From: Candidatus Methanoperedens nitratireducens
GTDB taxonomy: Archaea; Halobacteriota; Methanosarcinia; Methanosarcinales; Methanoperedenaceae
Direction: 5' to 3'
DNA length: 32,805 nt
Assembly (NCBI RefSeq): GCF_900196725.1
Contig: NZ_FZMP01000231.1
Location: forward strand, 1-32,805
Shown: piece after piece, positions 1 to 8,033 of the stretch
Numbering within the stretch: position 1 is the first letter of the stretch
Layout: every line of letters begins with the position of its first letter
The notes under the pieces: model-generated
Database searches by the model: none
Told to the model about the DNA's origin: nothing
Seen by the model: the letters and a program-made list of their open reading frames with translations, nothing else
Program-made: the position numbers and the translations under genes

Positions 1-83
1 GATAAGAAAATGCGTTTATACTTTCCTATACGTCAAGTATGGATTGTTATGGCTATATGCAACCGCTGATCTCATGCTAAACA

Positions 84-133
84 CCGCCAACGGCGGCGCT
101 TCCCCAGGGGTCTGGGGTCACAACCCCAGCGCC
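84..133. repeat. Nested inverted repeats downstream of moeA, possible terminator
   Basis: The stretch folds in several ways. CCGCC (84-88) pairs with GGCGG (92-96). CTGGGGT (112-118) pairs with ACCCCAG (123-129) across a CACA loop, inside an outer pair GGCGCT (95-100) with AGCGCC (128-133). The palindrome CCCCAGGGG lies at 102-110. It lies about 70 bp past the stop codon of the last gene of the PHA operon, so it could end or stabilise that transcript. There is no clean T-run, so the terminator role is inferred. No gene is supported in 1-203. Confidence 0.55.
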
Positions 134-203
134 ATAAGGCTAATATTGACCGAAAGTGTTAATAGTACGCTTATCTGCGGTTTTATTTCTCATGATTTTG
201 TAG

Positions 204-2123
204 TTATTTTCGAATCTCACTATAAGGCATTCTGATTATTTCTCCTGTCCTCTCATAAGTCCGTAATCCCGGAGGCAGTTTTTCGCTGAATTCCTGTGAG
301 CGAAGGGCTTCCATGAAGCGCTTAATCCCGCTACTTTCAAGAAGCCCTGGAGGAATAACAAAATCGTATTCTTCATCCGCTATTTTGATGAAATCAAGCC
401 CATTTAATTCCGCAACTGTACGAATCCCGACTCCAACATCCGCTTTTCCGAGCTTTACCGCCGAGGCGATCGCACTGTGGGTTTTTGCTTCCGTATGATA
501 GCCATCTATGTTTTCTGTAAGCCCCTCAAATGATATTCCTCTTTGCAGTGCGATTTCCCTGAGTTTAATATCGGTCAGTACCCGTGTCCCTGAGCCGGTG
601 TTCCTGTTAATAATCCTCGCGCCGATAATATCCTCGAACCTGCTGATTTTGCTATCCTTCCTCACGATCAAACCCTGTTCCCTCAGATAACCTTTGACCA
701 ATACCGCGTCCCTGATACCAAACCTTTCCAGGAATGGGATATTGTACTCCCCTGATTCATCCAGAAGATGCACCCCGGCGATATCAGCTGTTCCGTTCCT
801 TATGGCGCTTAACCCTCCCGAAGAGCCAACGTTAATAACGCGCATCTTCAGGCTGGCAACATCAATAAGGGTATCAAGCCCGAGGCAATGGCTTCCCACG
901 AAAAGCAGGTCAGGGATATCAACTTCACCGAACAATGTTACACTCACAGTCTCCCCTGCTTCTACCATTTCCACTTCGGACGGTATTTCAATGAAACCAT
1001 CAGCTTCTGCGAGCGTGGTTATCGCGCCGGAACCTTTCTCGACAGGATATACCCGTCCCCTGATAACGCCAACCGGAAGAAGCTGGCTTCTCCCTTCCGA
1101 GCGCACCCGCACAGCCATTTTTGCATTGATATGTGTTTTCTCTTCTTTTTCCCCGGTTATTTTCCTGATAAGCGGCGCCACGAATTCATTGAAAATGGTA
1201 AGCGAGGATGTGGGGTAGCCGGGAAGACCGAATACAGGTTTTCCGAACACTTTTCCTATCACCGCGGGTTTTCCGGGTTTTATGTCAATCCCGTGGGCAA
1301 GCACAGTGCCGTTCTCCTCGATAATCCTGTACATCACATCGCCCGAACCGGCTGAGGTGCTGCCTGAAGTGAGAATGATGTCGCAGCGCTCTGCAGCTTT
1401 TTTCAGGACGTTCTTAATTTCGGTTTCATCGTCCCTGACTATGCCGTATCGGATGGGATTTCCGCCGCATTCTTTTACTGCCGAGGCTACGGAAAAAGAA
1501 TTTATATCGTAGATTTTTCCTTCGTTGAGTTTACTTCCGGGCTCTTCAAGCTCGTTTCCTGTAGAGATGATGCCCACATCCAGCCCGTATACTTTAACTG
1601 CCCTCCTGCCTGTCGCAGCAAGTACGCCGATTTCTCTTGTACTGAGAGCTGTTCCCTTTTTTAACACCCGCTCACCCACCATTATATCCGAGCCTGCATG
1701 CATTACATTTTCATTGATGGAAACAGGACGGAAAATGAGCAGGTCTTTATCGGACCTGGTGTACTCTACCATCACCACGGCATCCGCGCCTGCCGGCATC
1801 ACAGCACCCGTCGCGATCTCAGCAGCTTCGCCTCTTCCTACATGGATTTCAGGATTTATTCCTGCCGGAATAGAGACCACGCTCTTAAGGCGTATGGGGT
1901 TGTCCTCCCGCGCCTCATATGTATCGGCAGCATGAACAGCATAGCCATCCATGGAAGCCCTGTTAAAAGGAGGCACGTCCACTTCAGAGACAACATCCTC
2001 TGCAAGAACCCGCCCGGGTGAGTCTTCGATTTTTATTTCAGTTATACCGGGTTGTATATCGAAACTTTCGATTATTTTATTTGCTTCGTCGATTGTGACC
2101 AGTTTCCTGAATTCTTTTCGCAT
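204..2123 (-). CDS. moeA: Molybdopterin molybdenumtransferase MoeA fused to a periplasmic-binding-like domain
   Basis: MoeA inserts molybdenum (or tungsten) into adenylylated molybdopterin, the last step of cofactor synthesis in the cytoplasm. Residues 1 to about 400 form the MoeA core. It shows FNRASMDGYA (53-62), the TGAVMPAGADAVV block (105-117), STGNEL (187-192), the MoCF-fold loop TSGSTSAGSGD (252-262) and GLPGYPTSS (299-307). Residues from about 405 to 639 form a PBP-like domain (SHCLGLDTLI, GTADIAGVHLL, RNTGSGTRVL), the type found fused to or beside archaeal MoeA and in molybdate-sensing regulators. At 639 residues it is far longer than a plain MoeA of about 400. The ATG lies 7 nt after the reductase stop codon, which makes it the last gene of the PHA operon. 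No metabolic link to PHA is evident. The fusion is certain; the ligand of the C-terminal domain is not known from sequence. Confidence 0.93.
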   Translation of the reverse strand: MRKEFRKLVTIDEANKIIESFDIQPGITEIKIEDSPGRVLAEDVVSEVDVPPFNRASMDGYAVHAADTYEAREDNPIRLKSVVSIPAGINPEIHVGRGEAAEIATGAVMPAGADAVVMVEYTRSDKDLLIFRPVSINENVMHAGSDIMVGERVLKKGTALSTREIGVLAATGRRAVKVYGLDVGIISTGNELEEPGSKLNEGKIYDINSFSVASAVKECGGNPIRYGIVRDDETEIKNVLKKAAERCDIILTSGSTSAGSGDVMYRIIEENGTVLAHGIDIKPGKPAVIGKVFGKPVFGLPGYPTSSLTIFNEFVAPLIRKITGEKEEKTHINAKMAVRVRSEGRSQLLPVGVIRGRVYPVEKGSGAITTLAEADGFIEIPSEVEMVEAGETVSVTLFGEVDIPDLLFVGSHCLGLDTLIDVASLKMRVINVGSSGGLSAIRNGTADIAGVHLLDESGEYNIPFLERFGIRDAVLVKGYLREQGLIVRKDSKISRFEDIIGARIINRNTGSGTRVLTDIKLREIALQRGISFEGLTENIDGYHTEAKTHSAIASAVKLGKADVGVGIRTVAELNGLDFIKIADEEYDFVIPPGLLESSGIKRFMEALRSQEFSEKLPPGLRTYERTGEIIRMPYSEIRK

Positions 2124-2130
2124 ATCTATT

Positions 2131-2982
2131 TTAAATGTAGAGTCCCCCGTTTATATCTATTACCTGGCCTGTTATGTAATTCCCATTTTCTGAGACCAGA
2201 TAAGCCACAGCCCCGGCAACCTCTTCCGGCTTCCCCAGTCTTCCGAGAGGTATCTGGGCGAGGATTTTCTCCATTACCTCTTTAGGAACCGTTTTTAGCA
2301 TATCGGTCTCTATAAACCCGGGAGCTACGGCGTTTACGGTTATACCCTTGCCTGCAAATTCCTTTGCCAGTGTTTGTGTAAGAGCTATCATTCCGGCTTT
2401 TGAGGCTGCATAGTTCGCTTGCCCGCGATTACCCATCCTCCCGATAACCGAGGAAATATTCACGATCCTGCCGTACTTCCTCTCAAGCATACCCTCTATG
2501 ACCGCTTTGGTACAGTAGAAAGCGCCATCCAGGTTCACAGATAGGACTTCTGTCCACATCGCGGGTGTCATTTTTACAAAAGATTTGTCCCTGACTATTC
2601 CTGCGTTATTAACCAGAATATCGATTTTACCCAGCTGCTTTACTACCTCGTCCCGCATCCTGTTCACCTGCTCAAAGTCATTGACGTTAGCCTGGACTAT
2701 GCAGGAATGTTTGCCCATGGAATCTATTAATTCGGATACTTCTTTTGCATGCTCTGTTGTTTCCATTTTCTCTATCTTCAGGGATAACCTCTCAAATTCA
2801 TCTATCATTCCCATCTGGTCTATCAGCTTTGATACCTTCTCAGCCTGCTCCTTTGTATACTGGTAATTAATAGCAACATCTGCACCATCTTCTGCAAGTT
2901 GCAAAGCGATCGCTCGCCCTATCCCCCTTGCGCCTCCGGTAACCAGTGCGACTTTACCATCCAATCGTGCCCTCTTTACCAT
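2131..2982 (-). CDS. fabG: Short-chain reductase, FabG/PhaB type, with a duplicated insert
   Basis: This is an NAD(P)H-dependent 3-oxoacyl reductase of the short-chain dehydrogenase family. Beside a thiolase and PhaC its likely job is reduction of acetoacetyl-CoA to 3-hydroxybutyryl-CoA for PHA. It shows the nucleotide loop TGGARGIG (15-22), NNAG (125-128), the catalytic Ser of NISS (near 177), Tyr191 and Lys195 in the YxxxK pattern, and the usual PGFIETDM and GQVIDINGG ends. It has 283 residues against about 247 for the family. The extra length is a charged helical insert after strand 2, where AEKVSKLIDQMG (47-58) recurs as AKEVSELIDSMG (79-90). The ATG has AGAGGTGA five bases upstream. A fatty-acid role is less likely given the neighbours, but substrate and cofactor cannot be read from sequence. 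Confidence 0.9.
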   Translation of the reverse strand: MVKRARLDGKVALVTGGARGIGRAIALQLAEDGADVAINYQYTKEQAEKVSKLIDQMGMIDEFERLSLKIEKMETTEHAKEVSELIDSMGKHSCIVQANVNDFEQVNRMRDEVVKQLGKIDILVNNAGIVRDKSFVKMTPAMWTEVLSVNLDGAFYCTKAVIEGMLERKYGRIVNISSVIGRMGNRGQANYAASKAGMIALTQTLAKEFAGKGITVNAVAPGFIETDMLKTVPKEVMEKILAQIPLGRLGKPEEVAGAVAYLVSENGNYITGQVIDINGGLYI

Positions 2983-2986
2983 CGTA

Positions 2987-4165
2987 TCACCTCTTTACCA
3001 CCATGGCAATGCCCTGGCCACCTCCGATACAGAGGGTCGCAATGCCGTATGCACCTTCCCTTCTTCTTAATTCGTGCACAAGTGTGACCAGTATCCTTGC
3101 GCCGCTCGCTCCTATGGGATGCCCGATCGCTATAGCGCCGCCGTTGACATTAACATTATCAGGATTCAGATCCAGTTCTCTGCTAACAGCTATGCTTTGC
3201 GCTGCAAAGGCTTCGTTGAGCTCTATGAGGTCAAGTTTACCGGCAGTTATGCCAGCACGCTCAATGGCTTTTCTGGCTGCGCAAACAGGACCCATACCCA
3301 TTATTTCGGGAGGAACGCCGCAGGCTGAATAGCTTTTGATTATTGCCATGGGCTCAATGCCTTTTTCTTTTGCTTTTTCTTCGGACATCAAGAGAACTGC
3401 AGCGGCTCCATCGTTGATACCTGATGCATTCCCCGCAGTTACTGTCCCGTCCTTTTTAAATGCAGGTTTTAGTTTTGCAAGTATCTCTTTTGTTGTTCCG
3501 AACCTGGGAAACTCATCCGTATCAAAGAGTATGGGTTCGCTTCTTGGCCGGGAAACTTCTACCGGGACAATCTCTTCCTTGAACTTCCCTGCCTTGATCG
3601 CGACTTGCGCATTATTCTGGCTTTTTGCAGAGAATTCATCCTGTTCTTCCCGTGTAATATTGTACTTTCCTGCTACGTTCTCTGCTGTTACTCCCATATG
3701 GTAGTTGTTGAAAATGTCCCATAATCCGTCATGTATCATCAAATCCACAACTTCATCGTTGCCCATCTTTGCCCCCCAGCGGTTTTTTTTCAGGGCATAC
3801 GGAGCCTGCGACATGGACTCTACTCCGCCTGCAAGTACGACATCAGCATCGCCGAGCATGATGGATTGTGCCCCCAGGGCAACTGATTTCAAACCCGAGC
3901 CGCACACCTTGTTCACGCAATAGGAAGGAACTCCTTCTGGAATCCCCGCACCGATTGCAGCCTGCCTTGCCACATTCTGTCCATGGCCCGCTGAAAGGAC
4001 GTTTCCCATGATGACTTCTTCAACTTCACTTTGCTCAATATCCGCCCTTCCCAGGGCATCTTTCAATACCACAGAACCAAGTTGACCGGGACCGAAATCC
4101 TTCAGACTTCCCCCGAATTTCCCAACTGCAGTTCTTGTAGCTGATACAATAACTACATTATTCAT
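2987..4165 (-). CDS. phaA: Acetyl-CoA acetyltransferase (thiolase)
   Basis: It condenses two acetyl-CoA to acetoacetyl-CoA, the first step of poly-3-hydroxybutyrate synthesis. Counted from the chosen start there are 392 residues with all three thiolase signatures: the acyl-accepting Cys88 in VCGSGLKS, His349 in [10 protein letters not shown], and Cys379 in CIGGGQG. These positions match typical biosynthetic thiolases to within a residue. A GTG codon at 4174 would add three residues, but it lies inside the ribosome binding site AAAGGTGA, which is correctly spaced for the ATG at 4165, so the ATG is preferred. The next gene (FabG type) begins 5 nt after this stop. It could also serve acetyl-CoA-dependent mevalonate synthesis. 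The palindrome 4188-4226 lies just upstream. Confidence 0.93.
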   Translation of the reverse strand: MNNVVIVSATRTAVGKFGGSLKDFGPGQLGSVVLKDALGRADIEQSEVEEVIMGNVLSAGHGQNVARQAAIGAGIPEGVPSYCVNKVCGSGLKSVALGAQSIMLGDADVVLAGGVESMSQAPYALKKNRWGAKMGNDEVVDLMIHDGLWDIFNNYHMGVTAENVAGKYNITREEQDEFSAKSQNNAQVAIKAGKFKEEIVPVEVSRPRSEPILFDTDEFPRFGTTKEILAKLKPAFKKDGTVTAGNASGINDGAAAVLLMSEEKAKEKGIEPMAIIKSYSACGVPPEIMGMGPVCAARKAIERAGITAGKLDLIELNEAFAAQSIAVSRELDLNPDNVNVNGGAIAIGHPIGASGARILVTLVHELRRREGAYGIATLCIGGGQGIAMVVKR

Positions 4166-4187
4166 ATTTTTCACCTTTTTAACAAAT

Positions 4188-4226
4188 CCCCTGATAGTCT
4201 CCTGAATTAATTCAGGGTCTCAGGGG
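4188..4226. repeat. Nested palindrome between fabG and phaA in the PHA operon
   Basis: The perfect 16-bp palindrome CCTGAATTAATTCAGG (4201-4216) is enclosed by the arms CCCCTGA (4188-4194) and TCAGGGG (4220-4226). It occupies the only sizeable gap in the middle of the operon, just after the upstream reductase stop and just before the thiolase ribosome binding site. A related hairpin sits before the first PHA gene (8378-8397), so a role as a processing, attenuation or protein-binding site is plausible but inferred. Confidence 0.7.
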
Positions 4227-4229
4227 TCT

Positions 4230-4970
4230 TTATATTACTAATCCACCGTCCACACCAAGCACCGCCCCGTTGACAAAGTTTGCCTCATCCGAAGCAAGAT
4301 ACAAATATGCATGTGCGACATCCTCTGCTTTACCCAGCCTGCGCAGCGGAGTTTTTTCTTTCATCACTTCAAGGATTTTTTCGGGTACGTTTGAGGTCAT
4401 TGGAGTCATTATAAATCCCGGCGCTACTGCATTGATTCTTATCCCTTTTTTCCCGAGTTCCTTTGCTAATGTCTTTGTTAAGCCGATTAGCCCTGCTTTG
4501 GCGGCAGAATAATTGGCCTGACCGATATTACCATACAATCCAACAACAGAAGAAGTATTTATTATCACACCGCTTCCCTGACCGACCATAGAATCAACCA
4601 CTGCCTGGATGCAGTTAAAAGCTCCCTTAAGATTGATGTTAATAACCCTGTCCCACTGTTCCTCGGTCATTTTTGATATGAGGGCATCCTGAACAATACC
4701 TCCGTTATTTATCAGCACGTCGATTTTACCGTATTTCTCCAGGGTTTCAATAGCCATCTGTTTTGATTGCCGGTTATTGGATATGTCTAATTTAACAAAA
4801 AACCCCTCGCCTCCTGTGTTCTTAATCTCTGCTACTGTTTCTCTACCGCTTTTATCATTTATGTCGGCTACAACGACTTTAGCCCCTTCTCTTGCAAACA
4901 GGAGCGCAGTCTCTTTACCAATACCGCTTCCCGCTCCTGTAATAATTACAACCTTATTTTCAAGTTTCAT
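4230..4970 (-). CDS. fabG: Short-chain reductase, FabG/PhaB type
   Basis: This is a second NAD(P)H-dependent 3-ketoacyl reductase of 246 residues, the normal family length. It has TGAGSGIG (11-18), the catalytic pair Tyr154 and Lys158 in QANYSAAKAG, the Ser of NTSS near 140, and a canonical C-terminus (PGFIMTPM, GAVLGVDGG). The usual NNAG motif reads NNGG (88-91), a small departure that most family members do not show. Its ATG directly follows the phaC stop (TAAG ATG), and the ribosome binding site AAAGGTGA lies inside the end of phaC, so the two are translationally linked. It is a plausible acetoacetyl-CoA reductase. Two reductases in one operon may differ in cofactor (NADH or NADPH) or chain length, which the sequence does not settle. 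Confidence 0.91.
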   Translation of the reverse strand: MKLENKVVIITGAGSGIGKETALLFAREGAKVVVADINDKSGRETVAEIKNTGGEGFFVKLDISNNRQSKQMAIETLEKYGKIDVLINNGGIVQDALISKMTEEQWDRVININLKGAFNCIQAVVDSMVGQGSGVIINTSSVVGLYGNIGQANYSAAKAGLIGLTKTLAKELGKKGIRINAVAPGFIMTPMTSNVPEKILEVMKEKTPLRRLGKAEDVAHAYLYLASDEANFVNGAVLGVDGGLVI

Positions 4971-4971
4971 C

Positions 4972-6132
4972 TTATTTCACCTTTAACCTACGGTTCTTTC
5001 TTTTTCGTTCAAGCTTCACTTGCCTGGCTTTTTCCGGCTTTCCGTTTCCAGTACCATCCGGAAGAGACCTCGGCTTTAACCACCTGGCAATACCGGGACA
5101 GACCTCTTTCTGTGATCTGGAACCCACGAAGATGCCTATATGTCCTGTAGGGAAAATCAGCGTCTCTTTATCAGAACTTGATACGGCATCATTCAGAGGT
5201 ACACTTGCATCAGTGGGAACCAGATGGTCAAATTCTGCCATGACGTTAAGAAGCGGCATGGAGATTTTTTTCAAATTAACCTTCTTTCCATTAAGCTCCA
5301 TCTTGTTTTTGATAAGCAGGTTCTTCTGGTAGCAGTCTTTCATGAACTGCCTGTAGGCTTCACCTGCCTGGTCGGGACTGTCGAATATCCATTTCTCCAT
5401 TCGGAGGAAATTCTTGACCGTTTCTTCATTGCGAAGTGAGCAGGCAGTATCGTTCGGCTTGCATTCGATTCGTTCGAATATACCTACATACTTGTCAATC
5501 ATAAGCCGGAACGGGTCCGTGAGCAAGAATCCAGAATTTAATAAATCCCCTGGTACTATCCCATAGTAATCCACGATCCTGTCTACGTCCAGGCCCCTTG
5601 CCCATATGTAAAGAAGCCCTTTATCAATATCGAAGTTTACAGGAGTCACCAGGGTAATCAGGTTTTTCACTTTTTCGGGGTGCAGTGCAGAGTACATCAC
5701 AGAAAGAGTACCTCCCTGGCACACACCGAGCAGCGTGATCTTATCCAATCCTGACTTCTCTCTGATGTTATCCACAGCATTATTTACGTAGCCATTCACA
5801 TAATCGTCAATTGTAAGGTATCTGTCCATACCTGTGGGATACCCCCAGTCGATGATATACACATCAAAACCCTCATCCAGAAGTTTTTTTATCACACTTT
5901 TATCGGGCTGGAGGTCCAGAATGTAGTAACGGTTCACAAGTGCGTACACTATGAGTATCGGAACCGGGTGCGGTTTTTCTACAGTTGGAATATAATGGAT
6001 AAGCTTCATCTTATCTTCGCAATAGATTATCTCGGAAGGTGTTGTTCCAACTGAGAAATCGGGGGAGTTCAAAAATAGTTCCATCCCTTGTTTGAATTTC
6101 TTATAATCTTCTATTAAATCAAGCTCGCTCAT
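4972..6132 (-). CDS. phaC: PHA synthase subunit PhaC, class III
   Basis: PhaC polymerises 3-hydroxyacyl-CoA into polyhydroxyalkanoate at the granule surface, and class III enzymes need PhaE. The alpha/beta-hydrolase fold carries a lipase-like box with cysteine as nucleophile (GVCQGG 136-141, Cys138), Asp302 in AEFDHLVP and His331 in PTGHIG, the full catalytic triad. The family motif IIDWGYP is at 93-99. At 386 residues it has class III length (about 355-360) plus a tail: residues from about 353 are a strongly basic, low-complexity extension ending in KRKNRRLKVK. The tail might bind nucleic acid or the granule surface, but that is only a guess. The ATG has AAAGGTG five bases upstream. phaE is directly upstream and a reductase directly downstream. 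Confidence 0.95.
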   Translation of the reverse strand: MSELDLIEDYKKFKQGMELFLNSPDFSVGTTPSEIIYCEDKMKLIHYIPTVEKPHPVPILIVYALVNRYYILDLQPDKSVIKKLLDEGFDVYIIDWGYPTGMDRYLTIDDYVNGYVNNAVDNIREKSGLDKITLLGVCQGGTLSVMYSALHPEKVKNLITLVTPVNFDIDKGLLYIWARGLDVDRIVDYYGIVPGDLLNSGFLLTDPFRLMIDKYVGIFERIECKPNDTACSLRNEETVKNFLRMEKWIFDSPDQAGEAYRQFMKDCYQKNLLIKNKMELNGKKVNLKKISMPLLNVMAEFDHLVPTDASVPLNDAVSSSDKETLIFPTGHIGIFVGSRSQKEVCPGIARWLKPRSLPDGTGNGKPEKARQVKLERKRKNRRLKVK

Positions 6133-6160
6133 GGTACACCTTTCCCAAAAAAAGAATGCG

Positions 6161-6709
6161 CTATTTTTCCTCTGATAGCTCTTTGATCTTACTGGTTAAT
6201 TCTTTTACGGTTTTCTTGAGAGAATACAATTCTTTGTTTATCTCATCGATATCCGTCTTCGTAGGAAGATTCATCGGTTTCAGATAATTCTCTTCAAGCA
6301 TTTCCCGGTTATATTTCTGGAACTCCATGAAGCATGACATGAATTTTCCCATGTCAGAAGCAAAGTGACCTGAGCTCAGGAATTCCTTGAAGGTCTCGCT
6401 ATACGTTTCTACCCAGATCTTGTAAAATTCTTTATAATTTTCAGGATCGGTCTCTCCCTCCATCTCCGCTGCCATCTTTTCTCGCATCCTGCGCATTGCT
6501 TCCATGAAGACGCTCTGGAAGTTAATATTGGAATCCATCCCTGCTGCATAAAGGTTAACACCGATAGAGAACTCCTTCATCAATTTTTCGGATTTCTCAC
6601 GCGCCGGACCCAGGGCAGGCATATCCATTAGCCTGCCATAGGTAGCCTCGTAGTTTTTTAACCAGATATCAAAAAATTCACGGGTGGATTCAAAACCGGA
6701 TTTTTCCAT
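6161..6709 (-). CDS. phaE: PHA synthase subunit PhaE (third copy of the PhaE-like unit)
   Basis: PhaE is the non-catalytic partner of class III PhaC. From the ATG at 6709 the protein has 182 residues and contains two copies of the motif found four times in the upstream gene: FESTREFFDIWLKNYE near the start and NYKEFYKIWVETY in the middle. The C-terminus is a heptad-rich helix (INKELYSLKKTVKELTSKI), a likely coiled coil. An in-frame ATG at 6796 would overlap the upstream gene by 53 nt. Its 29 extra codons re-read a conserved stretch of that gene in the wrong frame, so I prefer 6709, although no strong ribosome binding site precedes either start. The PhaC gene follows after 28 nt. The family call rests on position and repeat pattern, not on a catalytic motif. 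Confidence 0.8.
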   Translation of the reverse strand: MEKSGFESTREFFDIWLKNYEATYGRLMDMPALGPAREKSEKLMKEFSIGVNLYAAGMDSNINFQSVFMEAMRRMREKMAAEMEGETDPENYKEFYKIWVETYSETFKEFLSSGHFASDMGKFMSCFMEFQKYNREMLEENYLKPMNLPTKTDIDEINKELYSLKKTVKELTSKIKELSEEK

Positions 6710-6743
6710 ATTTAAACCGTGCCTGTGGAGCTGGCGTATGATT

Positions 6744-7814
6744 TCACCAGGCTCTTTGATATGCTGTAAATGTGTCCGCGTATATCCTGGTCGCATCCTT
6801 TAATGGCTCAAACATCTCCTTAAACGGGCTGAGCGTGGGCGTGTTCTCAAAGAAGTTATCAAATGCCTTTTCATATGTTTTTGCCCAGAGGTTATGAAAT
6901 TCTTTATATGCCTCCGGATCAGTGGTCTGTTTTGATAATTCCCTGGTCTTCTGTGATAGTTTTTCAAGGGTTGCTATCCAGGACTTGTAGAGGCTAAGAT
7001 TAACATTTGCACTCCGCACGAAGTACTCTAATACGTCCTTTGAATGCCGCATGGATTGAGCATCGAAAAACCTGCCGTAGGTCTCCTGATATGTATTCTG
7101 CCATAAGGTATAAAATTCCTTATAAGCTTCGGGACTTGCATTTCCCCTGGAGATTTCTGACGACTTCGCAGAAAGCTTCAGCATGGAATCAATCCATGGC
7201 TTGTATAGCTTTGCATATGAATCTTTCCATAGTTTTGATATATGCTCAAAGGTATCTGAATAGACATCAGGTGCGCCTGTAAGGTTCTCAAATATCTCTT
7301 TTACATTTTGCCTGAATGGTAGTGCAAGAAGCTCATCGAATATTTTTCCATACGATTTTATCCACATATCATAGACTTCTTTATATTTTGTAGAATCCGG
7401 TTGGCCCTGGAGTACCTCGCGGGTCGCCCTGGAATTCTCCTCTAACTCGGTAATCCATGACCTGTAGATTTTATTCGATTCCTCTGCGCTGACCAGAAGT
7501 TTTTCAAATGTTTCCTTACCTGATTCCAGGGTCGGGATCTGATAAAATTTACCGGAGCTGTTCTGGTAGGCTTTCACCCATTCGTCATAAAATTCCTTAT
7601 ATTTTCCCGGTGCAGCGTCCTTTGAGAGTTCAACTGCCTTCTCAAACAGTTCTCCTGTGGATTCGAGCCAGGGCTTGTATAATTTTAAATAGGAATCCTC
7701 CCACACTTTTGAAACTGCTGTGTAGCTGTCAGTCTGTGTCTTGGGACTTTCTTTCGTTTCTTCGCTCACATCTTTTTTCTCTTCAATTTTTCTTTCTTCA
7801 GTTCTTTTTACCAT
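6744..7814 (-). CDS. PhaE-like protein with two tandem 158-residue units
   Basis: This protein of about 356 residues begins with a charged, disordered leader rich in Lys, Glu and Thr. Two tandem units follow: SKVWEDSYLKLYKPW starts unit 1 (38-52, counting from the upstream GTG at 7823) and SKLWKDSYAKLYKPW starts unit 2 (196-210). Within each unit the motif YKEFYxxWxxxY occurs twice, at about 75, 147, 234 and 306. Being all-helical, aromatic-rich and beside phaE and phaC, it is probably a PhaE paralogue, granule scaffold or phasin-like protein. The ATG at 7814 has GAGTGA upstream and is preferred to the GTG at 7823. The frame ends TGG TGA at 6744, and a third unit continues in another frame in the next gene. 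Confidence 0.8.
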   Translation of the reverse strand: MVKRTEERKIEEKKDVSEETKESPKTQTDSYTAVSKVWEDSYLKLYKPWLESTGELFEKAVELSKDAAPGKYKEFYDEWVKAYQNSSGKFYQIPTLESGKETFEKLLVSAEESNKIYRSWITELEENSRATREVLQGQPDSTKYKEVYDMWIKSYGKIFDELLALPFRQNVKEIFENLTGAPDVYSDTFEHISKLWKDSYAKLYKPWIDSMLKLSAKSSEISRGNASPEAYKEFYTLWQNTYQETYGRFFDAQSMRHSKDVLEYFVRSANVNLSLYKSWIATLEKLSQKTRELSKQTTDPEAYKEFHNLWAKTYEKAFDNFFENTPTLSPFKEMFEPLKDATRIYADTFTAYQRAW

Positions 7815-7860
7815 ATAGTTCACTCTTTCTATTTGTTTTATTCAAACCAGTTCAATGCTA

Positions 7861-8019
7861 TTATAATCCTACCAGCTTTTTGATATCAAGCAATTGGATG
7901 TTATAATCTTTAGATACATCAAATTCAGCCTTGGTCAGTGCTTCACTTCCATCCATACCTGCATGCATGAATTCCAGCTTTCTTTTTGAGATTGCTGTTA
8001 ATACATCAAATATATCCAT
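7861..8019 (-). CDS. Small unknown protein of the PHA operon (52 residues)
   Basis: This short open frame starts MDIFDVLTAISKRKLEF and ends DIKKLVGL. It starts 14 nt after the preceding gene ends and has GGTGG about five bases before its ATG. The stop lies 46 nt before the preferred start of the PhaE-like gene. Its composition is that of a folded helical protein without a membrane segment or cysteines. I do not recognise a family. The tight spacing, ribosome binding site and shared orientation argue for a real gene translated with the PHA enzymes, perhaps as a small partner or regulator. Confidence 0.6.
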   Translation of the reverse strand: MDIFDVLTAISKRKLEFMHAGMDGSEALTKAEFDVSKDYNIQLLDIKKLVGL

Positions 8020-8033
8020 GTGCCACCAGCATG

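Noticed and set aside
44-235. Open frame of 63 codons at the window start
   Set aside because: It runs through the GC-rich palindromes and into the end of moeA on the other strand, with no ribosome binding site or protein-like pattern.
694-1218. 174-codon plus-strand frame inside moeA
   Set aside because: It is the antisense shadow of moeA without start signals or domain.
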